A stretch of DNA of 64,000 nucleotides from Chlorocebus sabaeus (Eukaryota; Chordata; Mammalia; Primates; Cercopithecidae). Under the pieces are notes generated by a model. It worked only from the letters and a program-made list of their open reading frames with translations, made no database searches and was not told the origin of the DNA. Both the position numbers and the translations under genes were made by a program. Of this stretch, positions 1 through 12,140 are shown in pieces. How positions within the stretch are numbered: position 1 is the first letter of the stretch; each line of letters begins with the position of its first letter. The stretch is from positions 57,655,435 to 57,719,434 of the forward strand of contig NC_132904.1 of NCBI RefSeq assembly GCF_047675955.1. Reading direction: 5' to 3'.

Positions 1-199
1 CTTTTCTCTTGCTTTACTCTGCACTTCTTATTGCTGCTTCCATGTGAAGAAGGACATGTTTGCTTCCCTTTCTGCCATAATTGTAAGTTTCTTGAGGCCT
101 CTCTAGCCCTGTGGAACTGTAAGTCAATTAAACTTCTTTCCTTTATAATTTACCCAGTCTTGAGTATTTCTTCATAGCAGCATGAGAACAGACTAACAT
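1..199 (+). mobile_element. 3' part of an ERVL-MaLR LTR (THE1/MST type)
   Basis: The stretch has the end typical of THE1/MST LTRs: a GTGGAACTGTAAGTCAATTA-like block, a CTTTATAATTTACCCAGTCT block, then GCATGAGAACAGACTAACAT at the edge. The 5' part is cut off by the window. It is a solo LTR relic in sense orientation with no coding content. The subfamily is not resolved. Confidence 0.85.
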
Positions 200-540
200 A
201 GTCATGGAAAGGAGAAAGAATCCCGCCTGATATTTAGCTCCCAAATTCCTCTGAAATAGGTGCTAGGGATAGCTCGGTGTCTTAGGGAGGTGGAAATAAA
301 GCCCAATGGTCCAGGTAAACTCATGCTAAGTTTTTATTTGTTTGTTTCTCAATGCCCAAACTCCATAGTTAGGTGATAGAGTGGATGAAAAATAATGGTG
401 AATGTGTCTTGTAAAGAGAAAAAAGTATGGAGAGGTAGGGGAGGGAGCAAAAGGTTCACCCACACTAAAGTACTCTGAGATAAACTTTTGTCTTTGAAGA
501 CACTAGAAATACGAAGCAAATAGAGATAAAGCAATAGAGG
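200..540. other. AT-rich DNA, no feature recognised
   Basis: Purine-rich, AT-rich sequence after the LTR. I see no exon, RNA gene or recognisable repeat core. Confidence 0.5.
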
Positions 541-544
541 AGCA

Positions 545-1050
545 AGGAAACATAGAAGATTAACCTAGAAGGCTCCCCGAAGAGAAAACAGACAATGGAG
601 GGGAAGAAATTGGCAAAAAATAACATTTCCCAGAATGAAAGACATCTTATTTTTATTAACTGTTCTAAGAAATGCTGAGAAAGATGAATGAAAAAGAGAA
701 CACACCCAGACGCAATGCTATGAAATATCAGAACTTCAACGTGAGAGAGAAGACTATAAAGAGATCTAGAAGCAGACTGCCCTCAGACTTCTCTTAAGGA
801 ATCTAGAATGCTAGAAGCCTATGAACCCCTTTAAAATACTAAGAGAACATAATTTTCATTGTAGAATGTATGCTTAGCCAAATCATTATTTTAATATCAG
901 GGCAAAATAAGAGCATTTTTAGAAATGTAAAAGACTCAATATTTATATACAATGTTTCTTTTTTTTAATTTACTTAAGTATGTACTCCAACTAATTAAGG
1001 AAAAAGGAATTCAGGAAAGAGAAAGTAGGGAAACTAATGTACCTAACCTT
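545..1050 (+). mobile_element. Old L1-like relic (L1M or HAL1)
   Basis: Blocks in the right order resemble the ORF1 end and following spacer of old L1 or HAL1: an acaCCCAGACGCAAT segment, an AGGGCAAAATAAGAGCATTT segment, then a segment with GTAAAAGACTCA and a late AAGGAATTCAGGAAAGAG. It is highly diverged with no usable frame. Assignment is from remembered consensus, and the edges are approximate. Confidence 0.55.
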
Positions 1051-1495
1051 CAAGTGGCAGTAACTTGAGGCTCAGCTCTGTGCAGGTTTAAAGAATATCT
1101 TTCTAGAAGAATACTGTCAAACAGAAGAAAGTTGGCTTCTCAATGCAAAATGTATGATCAAGAGGCTGGATATATTTAACAATATAGAGAAGAAGTATGC
1201 TTTTATTTAAAAGATGCTTTCCTTGTTTATGAAATATCCTATGTATTTTATGATAGAATCTTATAAAATAGCCTAACAAACACATAATGCCAAAAGGAAA
1301 GCTAATAGCCAAATACCAAGACAATTAGAACATGACAAGATTTTGAATAACTGATGGAGATAACTGAAGGCTTTAGATGCAACGAACAGAAATCTTCAAG
1401 TGGCAAGAGATTAGCATAAAGCTGTGTTGCCTTTTTGGAGGGTCTAATCACACTTCAAGGCTGGGTAGTCACTAATTTTTTACAAAATTGCAATA
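1051..1495. other. No feature recognised
   Basis: AT-rich sequence without a recognisable repeat or exon. It may continue the old L1 relic, but I cannot support that. Confidence 0.4.
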
Positions 1496-1680
1496 TTGTA
1501 ATAGCAATAACAACAGCTCCACATTTGAGTTCCTAACAAGTGTCAATGATGTGATAAGGCAATTCACTGATTATCATGAAAACCCAGGATTACTACAAAT
1601 TAACAGATAATGAATCTAGGCACAGAAAGGTGAAATCACTTGCTGAAGGCTACTCTTAACCACTGTACTCTAAAATTAAA
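1496..1680 (+). mobile_element. MIR SINE fragment
   Basis: The MIR core reads in sense: ggCACAGAAAGGTGAAATCA, then CTTGCTGAAGGCTAC and CTCTTAACCACTGTACT near the end. These match the conserved core and tail of this tRNA-derived SINE. It is diverged and incomplete at the 5' end. Confidence 0.75.
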
Positions 1681-2140
1681 AAGTCTTCTTGGCTAATGTG
1701 ATTGGGATCAATTAATTGAAAATGTCAGTTAAACCAAAAACCACCTCTGCTTAAACCTTAAATATTTTATTTTAATGTAAATATTTTACTTTTACTGAAA
1801 ACATTAACTGAGCTTTTGACAAAGGGTAATGTTCTTTTCTTTGAATATGGATCCTCTGATTATATTTTTGTGTTGGCTTTTTACATAAAAATACCCATAA
1901 TGCAGTTTGGTGCGTGTGTTCAACTTGCACTTCCTTAAAGTAGAATAAGAAATTAAAAATATTTGTAGAGTAATCTGAGAAGAAAATCCTTGTAGGTTTT
2001 TACCACTGTCTCCAATCTTTCACAGTTTTTCTCCATCCTAATTTACCAGCATTTTTATAAATAACTTCACTGAGTCTTACAAAGCATTTGATTCAGCTTA
2101 GGAGCAAAAATAGCTGCTTCTTAGTAAGTATTCAGTTTAA
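1681..2140. other. AT-rich DNA, no feature recognised
   Basis: AT-rich with several TATTTTA-type runs. No gene or repeat is identified. Confidence 0.45.
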
Positions 2141-2229
2141 CATATATATGTGTGTGTGTGTATGTATGTGTAACATATATATGTGTATATACATATATAT
2201 ATGTATGTATACACACACATACATATATA
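2141..2229. repeat. Compound TG/TA/TATG microsatellite
   Basis: Alternating purine-pyrimidine tract of TATA, TGTG, TATG and CACA units, self-complementary between its TG and CA ends. Short frames across it are artefacts. Confidence 0.9.
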
Positions 2230-2373
2230 ATCTAAAGTTGGTAAACCAAAAATTAAAGTACAAGTACATTATTTGCAGAATAGTGGGAATTATCAGAAAC
2301 CTAAAACTAGAAAAGGGTAAATAAAATGGTTGCCTCTGGGAGCAGACCCACAGGTCCACTTTAAATTAAAGCT

Positions 2374-2418
2374 TTCTCTCTCTCTCTCTCAATCTCTGTT
2401 TCTCTCTCTCCCTTGGTA

Positions 2419-2454
<36 letters not shown>
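2374..2454. repeat. (TC)n followed by (TG)n microsatellite
   Basis: A TC run of about 37 bases, interrupted by AATCTCTG and CCTTGGTAA, is followed by an uninterrupted TG run of about 35 bases (2420-2454). It is a likely length-polymorphic locus. Confidence 0.95.
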
Positions 2455-2456
<2 letters not shown>

Positions 2457-4531
2457 AACACGGTGCATATATTACTTGAATAATTATTATTAAAAATTAT
2501 AAAATGTAGAGAAGTTAAATGTAATTTAAAGAAAACATGCTTTAAATTAGGAGGCTGAAACATTCCAAATTCTGACTCATAAGGATCCATAAAGGGATCA
2601 AAAGGGACTGTGTCTCAAGGGAAACAGCTGCCAGAAAGCACAGGACAGCACCTAAGAATGTTTCTCCTCTCAGGGACTTCCTACCATGCTGCCTACAGGC
2701 TACTCCAGGTTGGAGGACCCCGAAGACTGAAGATACCTCTGGGCTGGCAAGCGTGCACACAGTACTCAGAGAGGTGCACACTAGAGGAGCTACTATTAGG
2801 TGCTGCTGGTCATCAGCACCTTGGAGCCTGGAGTTCCTAGCCTGCCATCTGTCTACCTGCCTGTCTCTGTGAACTCACACCTCCATATTTACCTGGGCAA
2901 AGGATATTTTATAAAAGCCCTCAGTCATGGTTCCATTTTTTTTGCCCCGAGCCAGGGCCATGGAATCAGTTGCACATCCCCTTAGGAGATTTGTATGCAA
3001 TCAACTTGGCTTGAAGAGAGCATGGAAAAACAACATAAATATTCTGAAATGGGTTTGGCATCTCCTCCCAGCCAAAAGATTATTTGGTTTTACGTTATGT
3101 TCTTTATAATATGGAAGAATGTTGCTTATTTTCATTTTATAATGTAAAATTTTATTACATTATAGGAGAGAAGTTTTCTTACCCCAATCAGGAATGAGTA
3201 GACTCCATAAGAATTTTTACTTGAGATAGTATTTGAGGATCTACAGAAAATCTCTTATGGTTGAAATAGTAGCCAAGTTGCCGGGTCATGGCCAATGTCC
3301 ACAGCAGGAAGAACAATTAGCAACTTAAAGCAATTCTGTGTTTATATTTGTTTGGCAAGCAAAGCTCTGTTTAAGTAGTCCCCTGTGTCATAATTACAAA
3401 AGTCAGTACAGAAAATACCGATAGAGCTCAGGTACCTACAGTGGGAAATTCCAACACACTTCTGGAAATGCTCTTGGGGAGCAGAATGAAGTTATTTAAC
3501 AATTTGCTTGCAAGCATAACAGTGAGAAAACAGGAAGAGAGAAAATAATTGTGCACTAGAGGTATATAGCTTACTCTATTACCATCCAAAAATTCTATCC
3601 AAGAAACAACATTGCACAGCACTGTCTGTTTTTAATAAGAATTTACATAAAAGTTGTGACCCAAATCCTCATATCTTTGTATGTGGCAGATAGCCTCAAA
3701 CTTTCAGCTCCAAAAATTTTTACACACCAAATAAATTCTATATCTGGCTTTGAGTAAATGGCTCCAAAAATCTACCCTCATAGCCACAAGTAGGCTGCCA
3801 TCAAATTGTAATTGCAAACTGAATACCCTTTTACAGAACAGGTGTCGAAGAAAGGAAGTGAAAATGTAAAAAGCAGTAATATCATAACATCACTGTATTC
3901 CGAAGGGCTTGTAGAAAGTGTCAAGGTATCAAAAACAGTTTTGCTGAAATCAGTAGGATGTAACATGAGAGAGGTACATTTACATGTCAGAATATCTACT
4001 GATGCAAAACACAGAGCTGGCAAAGAGTATGAGTCATAAATAGTTTCCCAGACATGACAGAGGAAACCTGTTCTATTGGATCTGATCTCCTCTGTTTAGG
4101 AACTCCTCTCACTGTGATGCCCGGGGCAGGACACGTTTGTCAGACATGACACTGTTATGTTCTGGTTTAGAAGAGCTACATTTTTATGCAAATATAGAAA
4201 TGTGCCTGAGTATCATATATATGTTCCTGCATAAAAGCAGGGATATAATCCCGTCACATTTCTGTGAGTTCAGAAAATCTGCCCATTCAGTAGTGAATCA
4301 GATGCAGCTCACAGAAGCTCATAAGAATCAACTTAAATTTTCAGAAATTTTGAGAGCTGATTATTAAACACAGCCACTATGAAAAACTAAATTATATAAC
4401 TTTAAAATTAAATAAGTTATGTTGAACACAAAGGTAATATTCAAAAGTCAAAGATGATATCCAAAGATAATTCTCAAAAGCTATCATTTCCTACTCATTT
4501 AACTATAATTTATTGTCTATGCTCTCAGTGT
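2455..4531. other. No gene or clear repeat recognised
   Basis: Mixed AT-rich sequence. A small perfect hairpin with 10-bp arms (TATAATGTAA at 3138-3147 and TTACATTATA at 3155-3164) is visible. Frames of 60-80 codons on both strands overlap each other and look like chance. Confidence 0.4.
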
Positions 4532-4628
4532 TACTTACATCTCTAGTATCTTCTTCTTCTCCACTTACATCTATAGTATCCCTTACTTACATCTATAGTA
4601 CTTACATCTATAGTATCCCTTCTTCTCC
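4532..4628 (+). repeat. Local imperfect tandem repeat around ACTTACATCTATAGTATC
   Basis: Four successive units begin with ACTTACATCT at 4532, 4563, 4585 and 4600. The first has CTCTAGTATC, the others CTATAGTA. Unit lengths differ (31, 22, 15 and 29), and a TTCTTCTCC segment follows both the first and last unit. This looks like a staggered local duplication rather than a simple microsatellite. Confidence 0.85.
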
Positions 4629-6938
4629 ACTTGGAAATACCAGATATTGATGCACTACTGCACATCTCTTCTCAGCTCCACGGTCAGCAATATCTTATCG
4701 GTAGCTTGAAAAGAGCCAGGCTGGGAGCACTTATACCACAAAACTTGCAAACTCTACAAACCAGGGTTTTATTTATCATTCTGTGGAGGTCTTCTGAAAG
4801 TGATGTTTTATGAAAGTCTTACGATAGTGCTGGAGAAAATGTTAATAACAGATGAAAAGTGTGTCTTGTCTGTAGACATTACTTTGTAAACAGCACAAAA
4901 TATTGAGGACATGCTCTTCCAATATTAAAAAACTATTATCTGATTCAAGAAGTTGCTCAGCTTATTGATGAATAAGTGAAGTTCTGACAGGTGTCATTGT
5001 TTTACTTTCCTCTCACTTGTTAACAACCAACAGGCTTGTTGGGCCTACACTCATTTGTCAGCTGCAACCTAAGGTTGCTATGGATACAGGAGTTTGACAA
5101 AAATCAAGAAAAGCATTCTGTGAGAATCATTTGTAATGTAATCAATAAAATGCAATGTGTATTTTTTTATGAATTGTGCACTGCATAGCATTTATATGAG
5201 TAATACTTAAAATAAACATATGTGTGTATATTTATGCGTACCTTTTCTATTCTGGAGAATTAGTTGTTTACAGATGTATTGGTACATCCCTGCCCCCAAT
5301 CCAGGCAGTACGGAGACTGAGTTTCTCAAGGAATTGTGTAAAACTAAGTTTCTTTCAGTATGCCTCATTGCTCTTCACCTAAGGTCTTTACCTGATGCAA
5401 AATCCCATTATACTGCTCAAAAGATTTGCCTCATCAGCCCTGCTTTTGCAGCATAAGTGGCTGTCACCAGATGGCATTTGGGTTGGGCTTGACCCAGGGC
5501 AATTAGATGTAGAGGAAGATCAGAAATTTCTGGGTCACAATCATATACAAAAATGAATCTGCTTATGAAACAGCTAAAGACTTTCTTTATTTCTCTAACT
5601 GGGTAGCTTTCTTCACAGCAAATAATCTTATCTTTGAAGCAACAGTTCTGAAATTTACATGTGCTTGGTAAGTATTTGGGAAGTTTGTCAAAAGTATAGA
5701 TTCCTGAGCCTCCAGAGATCATGATGCTGGCTGGGGCATTTTAAATAAATACCCCAAAGTATCTCTGAAGGCAGGAGGTGGTCATGGTTCTCAGTTTGGG
5801 AAATGCAGTATTAGGGGACACTCTGCACCTAGACCTGGTAGATTATCTAAGTTTCCCACTGCCTTCTTAAGCAGATTCTATCTGGCTCCATCCAGCTGCC
5901 CATAAGGAAGTATCTTCCTGCCTCTCTGGCATGAGCTTCACCCCTCCTATTCTTTCCTTGAATCAGTTTCTTTGTTCTCATGGAAAAAATACATGTTGGT
6001 TATCATCAACTGCCCAATGAAAAATGTTGCTGAAGTCAAGACAGACTCTACCAATAAGAGAAGCATGGGAGTTCACCATAACTTTGTTTTACTAAGCTAA
6101 CTCTGCAGCATCTTTCCTAAGTGCTCACAAGCCATCTGCTAAATTGACTTACGACTTTGCCAGAGATGGACACCAAGCTCACAAGCCTTGAGTTTCTAGG
6201 GTCCATGTATCCTCCACTGTGAGAACTGGACCAGGTGCCCAACTTTATCTGCTGGCATTGCTCCTGCCTCTATTGGATGTCTTCTGGCATCTGTTATCAT
6301 TACTCCCTCTCCCTAGGCAGAGAGATGTCTTCCTTCCTGATTCAAACATAAATTAACATACATTTTTGATTATTCTCTAGACGTTTCCAAAACACTAATT
6401 CATTCTGGCTATCAGTATTCCTGAAAATATCTTCATAGAATATGCCTCCTTAAAGTTCCTAGATGTAGTGTGTGGATGCTTCATTTGTGTGCTCATAACC
6501 CTTTACATTTGTGCTCATCAGCATTAGTTTCCAAGTTAATGCAGTCTCCCCTTCTTCTCCACTTGTAAGAATTCGAATGTGAGACTCTAAAAAATCTTCC
6601 GTGTTTTTCAATCCTCTTAAGCTACTTAGAATCTTACTACTTAAAACTATACCTAGTTTTATTCATTTAAAATTTTCTCCATATTATGGAACACAAGAAC
6701 AGCTATATTCAGCTAAATCAAGTCAAATATCAAGTAAAATATAATAAAGAACCACCCTCTTTAAACCAGGTACCAGTGTTATTGCTCTTTGCAGTGGGAA
6801 TGAGGGGCAGCTTCAGTTTCACTTCTTAAGTCCACCTGTAGGTAGCCCCAAGACAATGTTGCAGGATCTGTGGGCTCAGTAAAACTATTGAGTTTTAAAA
6901 CTACTGTGCAGCTTCACTTACCTCAGTTTGGGACTGGT
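4629..6938. other. No gene recognised; holds the source copy of a 49-bp duplicated segment
   Basis: Ordinary AT-rich DNA. The piece at 5488-5536 reappears in the LTR at 7200-7248. Frames of up to 101 codons on the minus strand at 5417-5722 have no recognisable protein similarity. Confidence 0.4.
5488..5536 (+). repeat. 49-bp segment, first copy of a local direct duplication
   Basis: Begins CTTGACCCAGGG and ends TTTCTGGGTC. It matches 7200-7248 at 46 of 49 positions; all three differences are C/T. Identity stops abruptly at both ends. The flanks here are not LTR-like, so this is probably the donor copy. Confidence 0.9.
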
Positions 6939-7425
6939 TGCTATGGTTTTAATGTCTCCTCCAAAACTCATGTTGAAACTTAATCACCAGTGTGGTAGTA
7001 TTGAGAGATGGGGACTTTAAAAGAGGTGATTGGATCATGAGGGCTCTGTCTTCATGAATGAATTTGTTATTTATGGATCAATGGGCTAATGGATTAATAG
7101 GTTATCATGGAAGGGGAACTGGTTGCTTTATAAGAAGAAGAAGAGAGGCCTGAGCTAATACATTAGCGTGCTCAGCCCCTTTGCCCTGTGATACCCTGTC
7201 TTGATCCAGGGCAACTAGATGCAGAGGAAGATCAGAAATTTCTGGGTCCTTCCACCACCTTGGGACTCTCCAGAAAGTTCCCACTGGCAAGAAGACTCTC
7301 ATCAGATGTGACCTCTCAACCTTGGACTTCCGAGCCTCTACAACTGTAAAAAATAAATTCCTTTTCTTTAGAAATTACTCAGTTTCAGATATTCTGTTAT
7401 AAGCAACAGAAAACAGACTGATACA
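6939..7425 (+). mobile_element. ERVL-MaLR solo LTR (MST type) with an internal foreign 49-bp segment
   Basis: Starts TGCTATGGTTTTAATGTCTC and ends CAACAGAAAACAGACTGATA plus CA, matching MST-group LTR ends in sense orientation; CTTGGACTTCCGAGCCTC and the AAATAAATTCC polyadenylation region are visible. Between the usual CCCTGTGATACCCTGT and CCACCTTGGGACTCT blocks sits 7200-7248, which is copied from 5488-5536 and not part of the LTR consensus I remember. It is a solo LTR with no proviral genes. I could not find a convincing 5-bp TSD. Confidence 0.85.
7200..7248 (+). repeat. 49-bp segment, second copy, inside the LTR
   Basis: Direct-orientation copy of 5488-5536 with three C/T differences and sharp boundaries. 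It interrupts the LTR between two blocks normally close together, so this is the probable recipient copy. Confidence 0.88.
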
Positions 7426-8593
<1,168 letters not shown>

Positions 8594-8834
8594 TGGCAGA
8601 TAATGTTTTAAGTATAGGTTCAGTGATAAAGAAAATGCACAAGAGGACAGAGAGTTTAGGTAACCCCAAAGCTGAGGCTTAAAAGGATGAGGGAGAATCC
8701 ACCAGAAGGGGGAAGGCAGAGGGGAAAGAGAATCATTTTAGGCTGAGGGGACAGCTTAAGAATGGAGGCAGGAAACTGTGTGGCACACTCTGCAGTTACT
8801 ATAACACAAGGAATGCACCTTATTCCACCATATT

Positions 8835-10060
8835 AGTCTCTCATGTGTCATGCTAAGGAGCTTAGACTTGATCCCGTAGTTGAATGGGCCCACTGAAGAG
8901 TTTTACAAAGGAAAATGGCAGGGTTAGATCTACTTTTTAGAAAGACCACTCTGGCTTCCATTGAGGCCGGATTTGGGTGGTTAAAAACTGAGGCAGAAAG
9001 CACATTAAGAGGTGCAATAAGACAGAAGGAAGGTTTGATGGCTGGAAATAAGGTGGTCACAGGGATGGAGATAGAACACAGATCTGATACATTATTACGA
9101 GATAAAACTGGCGGGAACTGGTGACTGTTGGATATGGGAAAGTGAGGATGCGGTGATGCCAACAGAAGTTTCTGGTATAACTCCAAGTTTCAGATCTGAG
9201 TGACTGAGGGTGGAACTGGTGTCACCCATCAAGATAAAACATACAGAAATCAGTCTGGGGGGTGGGGGATGGTGTATTCACTCACTTAATATTTGGACAC
9301 CAGAAATTGGCTCAAACATAATGGTGAACAAGACAGATACATTCTAGTTGGGGGTGGGGAGCAAACAAACAAATAACAAACATTATATAGATTCAGATAT
9401 ATATGCTCTGAAGAGAAATACAGCCAGGGAAGGAAAAGGCACATATGGGGACTCCTGGGGAAGGTGCTGATTGGGCAGAGAGGATAAATGAAGTCAGTGG
9501 TGAGCCATGTGGGGCCTGTGAGAAAAATATTTCAGGCAGAGGAACAGCAGCAAGTGGAAAGGCCAGAACGAACTCGGGTTGTGGACACATTGATTTAGAG
9601 GCTGCTTCATCTATGCAAATGGAGATGCCCAGGAGGTGGCTACATATACAGGTCTGAACTTCAGCAGTCTGGGCTGGAGTATCAGTCTTGAATTATCAGT
9701 ATATTGGAGGCTGGTATATTTTAAGATTGGAGAGGACAACTTGGGAAAAATGCATAAGTGACAGAAGAAATGGGTCACAGTGATACAAAAAATGCCAACA
9801 TTTAAGGGGCAAGTAGAAGAAAAGAAACCCATGAAAGAAAAAAGAATAGGATTTGGTGTTGTAAATTCAAGAGAACAAGAAGCAGTAATCACCATTTCAA
9901 ACACAGCAGGATTCCAACAACTGAAATGTGTCCACTGGGATTAGCAATTAGCAGGTCATTGATGGCTGTAGTTACAGCAGCCTCAGAGAAGCAGTGGGTG
10001 TGGGAATTGGACTAAGGTGGTTTGGAGAAGGTGGGGGAGGAAATCTATTTTATGAGCAGT
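8835..10060 (-). mobile_element. L2 LINE relic, antisense, with an out-of-order L2 3' piece inside
   Basis: Antisense L2 landmarks are visible: TGCTAAGGAGCTTAGACTT (8850), AAAGACCACTCTGGCTTCC (8940), the GAGATGCCCAGGAGGTGGC block (9622) and CCACTGGGATTAGCAATTAG (9931). Between 9270 and about 9585 lies the L2 3'-end part (TTCACTCACTTAATATTTGG, then ACATTCTAGTTGGGG, then AACAGCAGCAAGTGGAAAGG), which should lie outside the other blocks. A second L2 3' fragment therefore appears to have landed inside the first. Boundaries are approximate and the family is assigned from memory. Confidence 0.7.
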
Positions 10061-10704
10061 GTGGCTGTGAAGAGAAAGACACCATTTGGAGAGGGGAGAA
10101 ACAGTGTATTACACTACACTGGTAAAGTTCAGAGCCAGCTAGTCAGGGAGAATCTGCTGGAGCAGGGCTGGTGGACACGTAACACACCCAGAACAGGCGC
10201 AGAGGCCATGCACACTCTGCTAGCTGGCTCTGTGCAGCCTTGGTGCCCAAGAACTAATTCCAACCAACAACCCAAACTTTACAGGGCCAGGATGGAGATA
10301 CTAGATCCCCCAGCATTCCTCACTCCAGTGGGTTGTGACTTCCAGAAAGCTCTCCCAAAATCTGTGTGAAGAATCAGGTGTGATGGAAAACATTGTAACC
10401 AAAACTTCAAATAATGCTTGTTGATTGAGGAATGTGGCCATAAGGAAGAGGTTGGGGACCCACTGCTAGGTTTTCTGAGCAGATGGTCTTATGTGTGGCT
10501 GCTGCATCCTGTAAGGGAAAACTCCTCATTCCTCCATCCATACTATATAGCATCGGTTCCAAAAGTTCAAGGTGAGGTCCAGTTCTATGCATCAGGTTGG
10601 GTGAGAAGTGAAAGAAAGGAATACCTCCATAGTGATGAAGAGAAGAGCCCAGCTGTATAGGAAGAAACTAACTAAATAAACTAACATCATTAAAAGATGA
10701 ACTT
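10061..10704. other. No feature recognised
   Basis: Mixed-composition DNA. A 115-codon frame at 10022-10369 overlaps the L2 end and has no recognisable domain. Confidence 0.4.
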
Positions 10705-11024
10705 GGCCAGGTGCAGTGTCTCATGCCTATAATCCCAACATTTCAGGAGGCCAAGGTGGGTGCATCACGTGTGGTCAGGAGTTTGAGACCAGCCTGGCCA
10801 ACATGGCAAAACCCCATCTCTACTAAAAATACAAAAAATTATCTGGGCATGGTGGTGCACACCTGTAATCCCAGCTACTCGGGAGGCTGGGGCAGGAGAA
10901 TCACTTGAACTCGGAGGCAGAGGTTGCAGTGAGCTGACATCATGCCACTGCACTGCAGCCTGGGTGACAGAGTGAGACACTGTCAAAAAAATTTTTAAAA
11001 ACAATTAAAAAATAAAAAACAAAA
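10705..11024 (+). mobile_element. Alu element (AluS-like), sense
   Basis: GGCCAGGTGCAGTGTCTCAT start, two monomers, middle A-rich linker (ACTAAAAATACAAAAAATTA) and an irregular A-rich tail. The TSD is an AAAGATGAACTT-like sequence before the element (ending at 10704), repeated as AAAGGATGAACTT after the tail (about 11023-11035). Confidence 0.96.
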
Positions 11025-11127
11025 AGGATGAACTTAACACAGGTATAAGAAAAGATGGTACAATCATTACTGATGTGAATTACAGAAACATGAATTTAGT
11101 CAACAAAACTTGAAATGCCTTAATGAG

Positions 11128-12140
11128 ATCCAACATGGCCGACTAGGAACAGCTCCAGTCTACAGCTCCCAGCGTGAGCGACACAGAAGATGGGTGATTT
11201 CTGCATTTCCAACTGAGGTACCAAGTTCATCTCACTGGGGCTTGTTGGACAGTGGGTGCAGCCCACAGAGCATGAATTGAATCAGGGTGGGGCATCGCCT
11301 CACCCAGGAAGCGCAAGGGGTCGGGGAATCCCCTTTCCTAGCCAAGGGAAGCCATGACAGATGGTACCTGGAAAATCGGGACACACCCACCCTAATACTG
11401 CACTTTTCCAACGGTCTTAGCAAATGGCACACCAGGAGATTATTTCCCGCACCTGGCTCAGAGGGTCCCATACCCATGGAGCCTCACTCACTGCTAGCAT
11501 AGCAGTCTGAGATGGAACTGTAAGGGAACTACAAGGCTGGGGGAGGGGCGTCTGCCATGGCTGAGGCTTGAGTAGGTAAACAAAGCAGCCAGGAAGCTTT
11601 AACTGGGTGGAGCCCACTGCAACTCAAGGAGGCCTGCCTGTCTCTGTAGACTCCACCTCTGGGGGCAGGGCATAGCTGAACAAAAGGCAGCAGAAACTTC
11701 TGCAGACTTAAACGTCCCTGTCTGACAGCTATGAAGAGAGTAGTGGTTCTCCCAGCACTGTCCATTCTCAGAGTTTGAGATCTGAGAATTGACCGACTGC
11801 CTCTTCAAGTGGGTCTCTGACCCCCGAGTAGCCTAACTAGGAGGCACCTCCCAGTTGGAGCCAATTGACACCTCTATGGCTGGGTGCCCCTCTGAGATGA
11901 AGCTTCCAGAGTCACAATCAGGCAGCAACATTTACCATTCTGCAATATTTGTTGTTCTGCAACCTCCGCTGGTGATATGCAGGCAAGTTTGTGGAGTGGA
12001 CCTCCAGTAAACTCCAACAGACCTGCAGCTGAGAGTCCTGACTGTTAGAAGGAAAACTAACAAACAGAAAGGACACCCACACTAAAACCCCATCAGTACG
12101 TCACCATCATCAAAGACCAAAGGTAGATAAAACCACAAAG
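11128..12140 (+). promoter_or_regulatory. L1 5' UTR with internal promoter region
   Basis: About 1.0 kb from the L1 5' end to the ORF1 ATG. It carries the diagnostic CAGCTCCAGTCTACAGCTCC and GCGTGAGCGACACAGAAGAT blocks. In active L1s this region drives sense transcription from the first base and antisense transcription from within. Here several CpGs have decayed to TG or CA, as expected for a methylated fossil. Confidence 0.85.
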
